Shown one piece after another: positions 1 to 5,163 of a DNA stretch of 5,171 bases. Below the pieces are notes generated by a model. That model ran no database searches. It had not been told where the DNA came from and saw only the letters and a program-made list of their open reading frames with translations. The stretch is from NCBI GenBank assembly GCA_023397045.1, contig JAEWUR010000102.1:1-5171 (forward strand), given 5' to 3'. Each line of letters begins with the position of its first letter. Position 1 is the first letter of the stretch. A program made the position numbers and the translations under genes. This stretch comes from Planctomycetota bacterium. GTDB lineage: Bacteria > Planctomycetota > Planctomycetia > Pirellulales > Thermoguttaceae.

Positions 1-2215
1 CGGTGGCTGTGACCGCGACTTGCCGGAACGTCTCGGTCCCCTCGTTGCGCAATCGGATCTCGTAGGTCAACTGCTTGCCGGCAAGGATCGGCTGATGCAG
101 GCCAATGACCGACAAGGCCAACCCGCCGGGTGGAGTGGTCGGCGGCGGTGTGACCGGTGGCGTAACGGGCGGCGTCACCGGCGGCGGTGCTGCATCGAGA
201 ACCTCGACGCACGCCTCGCCCTGGCTCCTCGCGCCGTCGGGCGTCACGATTTCCACGCGATTGCACGCATTGGCTGCGGCCGCGGTCGTCTTGCAGTGCA
301 GGCCAAGCTGCGTGGTATGGCCCGGCGGCAACTCGTCGATGGTCCACGTTAGTCCGCCGCCTTCCTGCCGATAGCCGTCGGTGGCCAACACCGGCTGGAA
401 ACACGGGTCGTAGCGATCGAAGACCTTGACGTTCGTCACCGGGGTCGAGCCCGTGTTGGTGACCTCCATCGTGAACTCGGCCGTCTCGCCCACCGTGACC
501 TGCTGTTTGGCCGACGTGACTTTCACGCTGACCGGAGCCGTCGTCGGCGTCACCGGCGGCGGTAGCGGCGACTCGCTGCTGATGGCCGTGACGCAAGCTC
601 GCTTGGTGGCCGACGTGATACTTGCGCCGGAGACCTCGACCACTTGGCACAACTGGCCCGGCTTGGCAATGCGGACGGTGACGTTGATCCGTTGCGAAGC
701 GCCGGCGGCCAGATCGCCCAGCAGCCGCTCGATGGCGTTGTTCGCATTGGCGGCCGGGTGTTCCAGCCCGGGATCGAGCGAGTCTTTGATCGTCAAGTTC
801 GACAACGCGGCCTGGGTTGGGTTGGTCACGGTGATCTCGAACGTCACATGCTCGCCGACCTTCGCCTGGGCGGGACCGTTAATTTGGACATCGATCGACG
901 CCACGCCGACGTTGGTCGACGCGCAATCGCCGGCCTTTAGACCGTCGACCGAGACGGCCTCGAAGCAATTCTGGAACCTGCCTTGACCCTCGGCGCGGAA
1001 GTTGGCTTCGATCGTCTGCTGTTGCCGCGAGGCCAGATCACCCAATCGCCACTGGAGCCGACCTCCGGCGTCCTCGGCCGGCGGATTGCTGTTCAGATAG
1101 GTCAACCCCTCGGGGACGGCGTTGGTGACCGTGACATTTTTGGCCGGCAGATCGCCCGGATTGCTTACGTCGACCCGATACGACAGCGTCGAGCCAGGAC
1201 TGGCGGCCGTCGGCCCGGTGATCTTAACGGCCAGATCCGGACCGGTCCACGTCTTCATCGTCGTGCCCGAGCCGACCACAAGCCGCTGGCCGTTGGCACC
1301 CGGAAAATCGCCCGGCCGAATCACCTGGATGGCGATTTTATTGACGCCGTGGCGCACTTCCTTCTGGAAAATCTCGGCGTTGGCTCGACCGGCCGAATCG
1401 GTCGGCACCTCGACGACGGAAGCGCCGTCGGGCGCGAAGCCGGCCGGAGGTCCCTCGACAATCTCATACCGCACGCGCCATCCCTCGCACGCCGTCTTGT
1501 TCGACTGCCGCGTCACGACCGTCGTGAACACATGCCGCGTGCCCGCGGGATTGATCGCCGGCGGCGGAAACTGCCACTGCGCGTCGACCCAATGGACCGT
1601 CGTCGATCGCAATCGGCCGTCCCAGCTATAGACCTCCGGCGCGAAGACGGTCACGGTGCTCGTGCCTTCGGCGGCCGAGGTCAGGCTGATCCAGCCTTGG
1701 CCGCGCAACACATAAACGTTCGTCTCGGGATTGCAGGTGCCCCGGTTTAATCGGGTGTTGGTTCGCAACGTGCTGCCGATGGCGAATGTGTTGGTGATCT
1801 TGCGCGGCATGTTGAAATCGCCGAGCATGACGTCGACCAGACCGGTCTTGCCAACGTCGACGAATTGCCCGACGCCGCCGGGATCGATCGACCATTCCAA
1901 GCGGCGATTCGTGTGGAGGTAGCCCGACCGGCCGCAAACACCGGCAATCAGCACGACCTCGCTGCCGACCGGGGCCACGGTTTCACGCGGCTTCAGCTCG
2001 ACCGAGACGTCGTCCCACGGCAATTCGCCCAGGGGCTCGTCGAAATACCGCTCGTTCGAGATATCGGTGTTGATCGGCGCCGGAGTTGGAGCAAAGACGT
2101 GTTCGCCCGTCGGATCGATGCCGGAGGAGGGGATGCTGTTGCATCCAGCGGTTGCGAGTGCGCAGAGCAACACCGCAAATAGATGCCGCCGACCACTCTT
2201 CCATGAACCACACAT
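1..2215 (-). CDS. DUF11-repeat (Ig-like) surface lipoprotein, 3' end beyond window
   Basis: The reading frame stays open from the ATG at 2215 to the left edge (738 codons, partial at the C-terminus). The N-terminus is a lipoprotein signal: basic KSGRR at residues 6-10, hydrophobic residues 12-23 and a lipobox TAGC with Cys25 as the likely lipidated residue, which predicts an exported, membrane-anchored protein. Residues ~66-215 and ~216-315 look like Ig-like beta regions (for example GQGWISLTS, then HWVDAQWQFPPPAINPAGTRH). DUF11-like repeats follow at ~326-434, ~438-543 and ~561-673, each with the typical 'VGExVTFEITVTNPG...VxNVxVxDxLPxGL' pattern. A Pro/Thr linker at 676-698 leads into a fourth, truncated repeat. 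Each complete repeat has a Cys pair near its end (417/431, 523/541, 651/669). DUF11 domains are known from large surface and adhesion proteins; a structural or adhesive role is inference. The start at 2215 is chosen for its GAGGA site 7 nt upstream; an in-frame ATG at 2245 would add 10 residues that fit a signal peptide poorly. The gene is divergent from the barrel gene. Confidence 0.88.
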   Translation of the reverse strand, partial: MCGSWKSGRRHLFAVLLCALATAGCNSIPSSGIDPTGEHVFAPTPAPINTDISNERYFDEPLGELPWDDVSVELKPRETVAPVGSEVVLIAGVCGRSGYLHTNRRLEWSIDPGGVGQFVDVGKTGLVDVMLGDFNMPRKITNTFAIGSTLRTNTRLNRGTCNPETNVYVLRGQGWISLTSAAEGTSTVTVFAPEVYSWDGRLRSTTVHWVDAQWQFPPPAINPAGTRHVFTTVVTRQSNKTACEGWRVRYEIVEGPPAGFAPDGASVVEVPTDSAGRANAEIFQKEVRHGVNKIAIQVIRPGDFPGANGQRLVVGSGTTMKTWTGPDLAVKITGPTAASPGSTLSYRVDVSNPGDLPAKNVTVTNAVPEGLTYLNSNPPAEDAGGRLQWRLGDLASRQQQTIEANFRAEGQGRFQNCFEAVSVDGLKAGDCASTNVGVASIDVQINGPAQAKVGEHVTFEITVTNPTQAALSNLTIKDSLDPGLEHPAANANNAIERLLGDLAAGASQRINVTVRIAKPGQLCQVVEVSGASITSATKRACVTAISSESPLPPPVTPTTAPVSVKVTSAKQQVTVGETAEFTMEVTNTGSTPVTNVKVFDRYDPCFQPVLATDGYRQEGGGLTWTIDELPPGHTTQLGLHCKTTAAAANACNRVEIVTPDGARSQGEACVEVLDAAPPPVTPPVTPPVTPPPTTPPGGLALSVIGLHQPILAGKQLTYEIRLRNEGTETFRQVAVTAT
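137..184 (-). repeat. 12-nt tandem repeat encoding a PPVT linker
   Basis: Four in-frame 12-nt units encode P-P-V-T, P-P-V-T, P-P-V-T and P-P-P-T (residues 678-693 of the lipoprotein), between the third and fourth DUF11-like repeats. The units differ mostly at third codon positions (GTG, GTT and GTC for Val; ACG and ACA for Thr), so the peptide repeat is kept while the DNA has drifted. A shorter related linker, PPPVTPTTAP, occurs at residues 552-561 between repeats two and three. Such linkers usually act as stiff, extended spacers between beta domains. Confidence 0.8.
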
Positions 2216-2222
2216 GGCCCAG

Positions 2223-2227
2223 TCCTC
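2223..2227 (-). promoter_or_regulatory. Ribosome binding site of the DUF11 lipoprotein
   Basis: GAGGA on the minus strand lies 7 nt before the ATG at 2215. It decides the start: the competing in-frame ATG at 2245 has only GGAAG placed 3 nt upstream, which is too close, and a TAG stop lies in frame just beyond it. Confidence 0.6.
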
Positions 2228-2253
2228 GGGACCACCCCATTCCATAATCTTCC

Positions 2254-2259
2254 ACTATA
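2254..2259 (-). promoter_or_regulatory. Candidate -10 element of the DUF11 lipoprotein gene
   Basis: TATAGT on the minus strand matches the sigma-70 -10 consensus at 5 of 6 positions and would start transcription near 2247, giving a leader of about 32 nt before the ATG at 2215. No good -35 box is visible 16-19 nt upstream, and planctomycete promoters are poorly defined, so this is tentative. Confidence 0.25.
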
Positions 2260-2369
2260 GAAACCTACCACACTTTTTGGGGCAATGGGGAATTTTCGCA
2301 ACATGCAACGATTCGCAAAGGATTCACGCACGTACATTCGTTACAACCGACACGGTTTCAGCCGTAGCC

Positions 2370-2433
2370 GTAGGTTATGCTTCAGCATAACACATTGGCT
2401 GCCGACGTTTTGTTATGCTGAAGCATAACCTAC
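2370..2433. repeat. 64-bp REPIN-like double palindrome, copy 1
   Basis: Two 22-nt arms (2370-2391 and 2412-2433) are exact reverse complements, separated by a 20-nt spacer. Each arm also contains an 18-nt palindrome, GTTATGCTTCAGCATAAC in the left arm, which can fold alone into an 8-bp stem with a 2-nt loop. The element can therefore form two small hairpins or one 22-bp stem. Two inverted REP sequences with a short spacer is the architecture called a REPIN, normally mobilised by a REP-associated tyrosine transposase (RAYT); no such gene is in this window. A short GCCGTA tandem (2361-2372) overlaps its left edge. Confidence 0.9.
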
Positions 2434-2486
2434 AGTGGAAAAAACTCGACCCTGCCATCCGGTCGGAGTCTGCCCAGCGGGACTTG

Positions 2487-2507
2487 TTTGCCGAGCCGGC
2501 AAATTTT
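2487..2507 (+). terminator. Small hairpin followed by four T (terminator- or attenuator-like)
   Basis: TTTGCCG (2487-2493), loop AGC, then CGGCAAA (2497-2503) form a perfect 7-bp stem, followed by TTTT at 2504-2507. The shape resembles a weak plus-strand intrinsic terminator. No plus-strand gene lies upstream in the window, so it would have to act on the barrel-gene leader, on transcription escaping from elsewhere, or not at all. The T tract is short, so confidence is low. Confidence 0.25.
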
Positions 2508-2527
2508 ACCTGACCGGCAGTCCGCCC

Positions 2528-2551
2528 TCTCGTCTCTTCCGTTTGACGAGA
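2528..2551. promoter_or_regulatory. 7-bp inverted repeat, possible operator or leader hairpin
   Basis: TCTCGTC (2528-2534) and GACGAGA (2545-2551) are exact reverse complements with a 10-nt spacer, about 200 bases upstream of the barrel start. This could be a dyad for a dimeric regulator or a leader hairpin. Repeats of this length can arise by chance in 500 bases. Confidence 0.2.
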
Positions 2552-2594
2552 AGATATTCCGCCTGCGCAATCTTGGCGCGAGATGGCTAAGTAT

Positions 2595-2620
2595 GTGACT
2601 TTCGGGGTCACGACGGTCAC
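2595..2620. promoter_or_regulatory. Cluster of three GTGAC/GTCAC half sites
   Basis: GTGAC at 2595-2599 is inverted relative to GTCAC at 2607-2611, and the hexamer GGTCAC at 2606-2611 is repeated directly at 2615-2620 with a 9-nt period. The cluster lies 130-160 bases before the barrel start codon. Arrays of half sites can bind a regulator, but no family is recognised here and chance is possible. Confidence 0.18.
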
Positions 2621-2739
2621 AGCGGCTGACACATTGTATTGTCGCGAAAACGCCGTTTGTGAGCATATTTCTTCAAATACCGAAGAGGATATTCGACGAT
2701 TCCTTCACAGTGTTTCTTGGACGGATCTATTTGCGTGGG

Positions 2740-2745
2740 AAGGAG
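2740..2745 (+). promoter_or_regulatory. Ribosome binding site of the barrel gene
   Basis: AAGGAG ends 6 nt before the ATG at 2752. It fixes the start: the frame is open further upstream with an ATG at 2659, but that start would bury the signal peptide behind 31 extra residues and lacks an equally good site. Confidence 0.8.
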
Positions 2746-2751
2746 TCCGAT

Positions 2752-4245
2752 ATGAAAACTGTCCGTATTACGTGGTGCGCGCTCTTGTCGGCTTGTATCA
2801 CATCGACCGCCGTCGGGCAGTATGGGCTGTACGGTTCGCCAGAGACCTTGCCGGCCTACCAGCCGTATGCCCAGGCCGCGGCCTATCCGCCGGCGGCACA
2901 GGCGGCGCCTCAGTACCGATATCCGGCTCAAGTTCCGGCGGCTGCGACGTATCAGCCGTATCAGCCCGGCGCACAGTACCAATATCCGGCCCCGCATCAA
3001 TACCCGGCCGCGCCGAATCGGGTGGCCATGCGGACCGCGGCGGTCGAGCAGCCGACCATGATTCCGACGCCCCAGGCCATGCCGGTCGAACCGGTGCCGC
3101 AAGGGTCGGGCGTAACCGATCAGATCCTTGCCGAGCAGAACTACAACGATGCCTACAACGGAGGTTGCGGCGTCTATCGCGGGACCGGCTGCGGCTATGA
3201 GCCATCGGCCTGTGGCCCCGGTGCATGCGACCTCGGTTGCCAGCCGTACTGCTGCCCGTGGTACGCCTCCGTGTCGGCTTTGGCGTTGACCCGAAGCGAC
3301 GGCCGGCGGTTCTGGACGAGCTACCTCGACGGCCGCGAAGACATTCAGCTTTCGAACTCGCAGGTCGAACTGCCTTGGAAATGGGGCGGCGAGGTCGAAC
3401 TCGGGCGGCGATTCTGCTGCGGTTGCACGCCGTACGCCTTGGAAGCGGCGTTCTGGACCACCGAATCGTTCACCGGCTCGCAAGTGACCGACCTCTATTC
3501 GAGCGACGGTCTCTACGTGGGCACGCCGCTGAATATCTCGAATATCAATTTCAATATCCCGGGCGTCGGCGACTGCCCCGCCACGTTGTTCTTCAACGGG
3601 GCGCGGTCGCACACCGTCACCCGCCGCGACGAGTTCTATAACTTCGAGATCAACCTGCTTCGCGAGCAGATGGCCTGGGCGTGCGATTCGCCGTGGGACA
3701 TCGGGTGGTCGGTCGGCGTTCGCTACTTCCGATTCCAGGATGCCTTAACGTACAGCACGGTCTCGCACGACGGCGACTACAACGCCTACTTCAAGGACAC
3801 CGCAACCAACAACCTGATCGGCGTCCAGTTCGGCTTCGACGCGGCCTATAACGTTGTGAACAACCTCCGGCTGTTCATCGCGCCGCGAGTCGGCATCTAC
3901 GACAACTTCCTCGACAGCAACTTCCAAGCCCAGGCTCGCCAGGGCAACGGAGCATATGTCGACGGCACCGTCGACGTGCCGAATCCGGCCTACACGAACT
4001 TCCCGGTCAGCGGGACGGGCAACGGCATCGCGTTCCTCACGCAAGTCGACCTTGGCGCCGATTGGCAGTTCTCGCGAAATTGGAGCGCGCGAGTCGGCTA
4101 TCGCGTCGTGGCCCTGACCGGCATGGCGCTGGCCGACGACCAATTCCCGCAGTATATGTGCGACACGCCCGAAATGCGTAACCCGCAGCATTACAGCAGC
4201 CTCGTGCTGCACGGAGCGTTCCTCGGCGCCACGTACAACTTCTGA
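2752..4245 (+). CDS. Outer-membrane beta-barrel protein, BBP7-like
   Basis: The 497-residue product begins with a signal peptide (MKTVR, hydrophobic residues 6-20, likely cleavage after A20-V-G22). Residues 23-110 are low-complexity and rich in Tyr, Pro, Gln and Ala, with repeated QYxYP-like units. A Gly/Cys segment (137-168) holds seven cysteines. From ~170 to the end come alternating beta-strand-like segments with aromatic belts, for example WYASVSALAL (170-179), GGEVELGRRF (212-221), DIGWSVGVRYFRFQD (316-330), NLRLFIAPRVGIYDN (371-385) and a last strand ending in the C-terminal Phe typical of proteins inserted by the BAM complex. This fits the planctomycete putative beta-barrel porin family BBP7 (Pfam), judged by recall of its pattern. 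The role is probably structural or porin-like in the outer membrane; any substrate is unknown. LSAC at residues 12-15 resembles a lipobox but lies too close to the N-terminus to be convincing. The gene stands alone and is bracketed by two copies of the 64-bp repeat. Confidence 0.88.
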   Translation: MKTVRITWCALLSACITSTAVGQYGLYGSPETLPAYQPYAQAAAYPPAAQAAPQYRYPAQVPAAATYQPYQPGAQYQYPAPHQYPAAPNRVAMRTAAVEQPTMIPTPQAMPVEPVPQGSGVTDQILAEQNYNDAYNGGCGVYRGTGCGYEPSACGPGACDLGCQPYCCPWYASVSALALTRSDGRRFWTSYLDGREDIQLSNSQVELPWKWGGEVELGRRFCCGCTPYALEAAFWTTESFTGSQVTDLYSSDGLYVGTPLNISNINFNIPGVGDCPATLFFNGARSHTVTRRDEFYNFEINLLREQMAWACDSPWDIGWSVGVRYFRFQDALTYSTVSHDGDYNAYFKDTATNNLIGVQFGFDAAYNVVNNLRLFIAPRVGIYDNFLDSNFQAQARQGNGAYVDGTVDVPNPAYTNFPVSGTGNGIAFLTQVDLGADWQFSRNWSARVGYRVVALTGMALADDQFPQYMCDTPEMRNPQHYSSLVLHGAFLGATYNF

Positions 4246-4263
4246 CCTGCATTTCTTACCATC

Positions 4264-4327
4264 GTAGGTTATGCTTCAGCATAACAGGACGTTGGCTGCC
4301 AATGTGTTATGCTGAAGCATAACCTAC
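4264..4327. repeat. 64-bp REPIN-like double palindrome, copy 2
   Basis: Arms at 4264-4285 and 4306-4327 are identical to the arms of the element at 2370-2433, again with a 20-nt spacer. The spacer matches the reverse complement of the first copy's spacer at 16 of 20 positions but only 8 of 20 directly, so the two copies lie in opposite orientation. It begins 18 nt after the barrel stop codon, where its hairpins may also act as a transcription terminator or protect the mRNA 3' end; no long T tract follows. Confidence 0.9.
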
Positions 4328-4406
4328 AGATTGTTGGCATTTGATCCCGTGTGGGTAGAAATTCGGGCTGAGGGCTTGTAAAAAAACAACTCGGTGAGGT
4401 TTCCCG

Positions 4407-4475
4407 GTCATCCTGAGCGTAGCGAAGGATCTTGCATCAGAATCGGCGCGGATTCTCCGCTGCGCTCAGAATGAC
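4407..4475. repeat. Imperfect long inverted repeat, second REP-like family
   Basis: A 25-nt left arm (4407-4431, starting GTCATCCTGAGCG) pairs with a 25-nt right arm (4451-4475, ending CGCTCAGAATGAC) at 21 of 25 positions; all four differences are transitions, so G-U pairing in RNA can keep much of the stem. An inner hairpin is also possible: AGAATC (4439-4444) with GATTCT (4451-4456). From memory, similar 'TCATCCTGAGCG...CGCTCAGAATGAC' sequences are dispersed in intergenic DNA of several bacterial phyla; this is unchecked. It ends 18 nt from the stop of the TPR gene, in a convergent gap, so it could terminate transcription from either side. Confidence 0.75.
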
Positions 4476-4493
4476 AATTCTCGTCGTGCCGCC

Positions 4494-5003
4494 TTAGGCT
4501 CGGCAGAGCGACTGGAACTCGGGATCCGCCCGCAAGGGATCGAAGTCCGATTCCGTTTCGGCCAGCGTTCGGAAGAGCGGATCGATGTTCATGGCCTGCG
4601 ACAAATGGCGGAGCGCGCGGCGTTTCTCGCCGACCAAACTGAGATAGCAGGCAAGGTTGTATCGCAGCAGGGCGTTGTCGGGTTCAAGGATCAGGGCTTC
4701 TTCCAAGGTTCGAACCGCAAGGTCGAGCCGGCCCGTTCGTTTATAACACCAGCCCAACGCGACGCGGATGTGGACGTCGTTCGGCGCGGCCTTGGCTGCC
4801 CGCTCCAGGGGCATAATCGCCTCGAAAAAGCGTTCCAGCGAACGCAGGCCTTCGCCCCACAAATAGAGAGCCTTGACGTCGAAATCGGCCGGATCGCCCA
4901 GGCGGCCGAGCGTTCGCAGGGCATGCTCCGTCATGCCAAGCTCCATGTATCCCTCGGCCTCTTGCTGGATTTTCGAACGTCGTATTTGACGCGGACTGGT
5001 CAT
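4494..5003 (-). CDS. TPR-repeat protein
   Basis: The 169-residue product from the ATG at 5003 is mostly helical with four TPR-like units at about 11-41, 42-75, 76-109 and 110-143. The third and fourth are clearest: 'VHIRVALGWCYKRTGRLDLAVRTLEEALILEPDN' is split by the usual Gly/Tyr/Ala/Pro positions, then 'ALLRYNLACYLSLVGEKRRAL'. It ends with a FDPLRADPEFQSL motif (154-166) common at the end of TPR proteins. There is no signal peptide or membrane segment, so it is probably a cytoplasmic protein-protein interaction scaffold; partners cannot be deduced. The start is uncertain: the ATG at 5003 lacks a Shine-Dalgarno site, while in-frame ATGs at 5138 and 5135 would add about 45 residues and the frame remains open to the right edge. 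I prefer 5003 because the repeat-like sequence begins right after it and a TATAAT box overlaps the upstream ATGs. It is convergent with the barrel gene. Confidence 0.82.
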   Translation of the reverse strand: MTSPRQIRRSKIQQEAEGYMELGMTEHALRTLGRLGDPADFDVKALYLWGEGLRSLERFFEAIMPLERAAKAAPNDVHIRVALGWCYKRTGRLDLAVRTLEEALILEPDNALLRYNLACYLSLVGEKRRALRHLSQAMNIDPLFRTLAETESDFDPLRADPEFQSLCRA

Positions 5004-5136
5004 GGTGCGGTGTTGATCCGAAACGATTGTTTTTTCAGGCGATGAGTCTTCCCCGGTGACAATCCGGACGGCCGCGTCGGCTGCGGAAACGGCTCGAACG
5101 ACCCGCTTGCACGCCGAGACGCCGCGTCTCGACATC

Positions 5137-5142
5137 ATTATA
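5137..5142 (-). promoter_or_regulatory. TATAAT, candidate -10 box of the TPR gene
   Basis: A perfect TATAAT on the minus strand overlaps the ATG pair at 5138/5135. If used, transcription would begin near 5130, downstream of those ATGs, leaving the ATG at 5003 as the start with a leader of about 127 nt. The hexamer 17 nt upstream (TCTTCC) is a poor -35 match. Confidence 0.3.
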
Positions 5143-5151
5143 ATCGATTCT

Positions 5152-5163
5152 TTCCGATCGGAA
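5152..5163. repeat. 12-bp perfect palindrome upstream of the TPR gene
   Basis: TTCCGATCGGAA is its own reverse complement and sits about where a -35 box would be relative to the TATAAT at 5142-5137. A second palindrome, AATCGATT, lies at 5142-5149. The position suits an operator for a dimeric regulator, but no binding protein is known and chance is possible. Confidence 0.35.

Larger units (their letters stand above)
2216..2751. other. Divergent intergenic region between lipoprotein and barrel genes
   Basis: About 540 bases separate the two divergent starts. The part nearest the lipoprotein (2246-2369) is visibly richer in A and T and contains a possible -10 box. A 64-bp double-hairpin repeat follows at 2370-2433. 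The remainder, up to the barrel gene, carries small inverted repeats at 2487-2503 and 2528-2551 and a cluster of GTCAC-type half sites at 2595-2620. I see no convincing -35/-10 pair for the barrel gene. Open frames crossing this region run into the coding genes in the wrong frame and show no protein-like composition, so no gene is called here. Confidence 0.7.

Noticed and set aside
983..1750. A 255-codon plus-strand open frame
   Set aside because: It lies opposite the DUF11 lipoprotein gene, is Arg-rich with no domain pattern, and is a typical antisense frame in GC-rich DNA.
2216..2245. An in-frame upstream ATG at 2245 for the lipoprotein
   Set aside because: It adds the acidic/Trp-containing MEWGGPEDWA before a normal lipoprotein signal and has a poorly spaced ribosome binding site; GAGGA suits the ATG at 2215.
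2262..2268. An extra AACCTAC, matching the end of the 64-bp element arm
   Set aside because: Seven bases without the adjoining palindrome are too short to call a decayed copy.
2361..2433. CRISPR array or transposon end
   Set aside because: There are only two arms in inverted, not direct, order with one short spacer, and no transposase gene or target duplication is visible.
2566..2583. GCGCAA..TTGGCGC imperfect dyad
   Set aside because: It needs a bulge to pair, and short GC-rich dyads are expected by chance in this composition.
2659..2751. An in-frame upstream start for the barrel protein (31 extra residues)
   Set aside because: It would displace a clear signal peptide from the N-terminus, while the ATG at 2752 has a well-placed AAGGAG.
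2583..3200. A 205-codon plus-strand frame overlapping the barrel start
   Set aside because: It runs through the barrel coding sequence in another frame and becomes low-complexity Arg/Gly/Ala. It has no ribosome binding site as good as AAGGAG at 2740-2745.
2617..3612. A 331-codon minus-strand open frame opposite the barrel gene
   Set aside because: Its Arg/Gly-rich composition looks like an antisense shadow, and it covers the barrel gene's ribosome binding site and signal peptide. The plus-strand frame has a signal peptide, strand pattern and terminal Phe.
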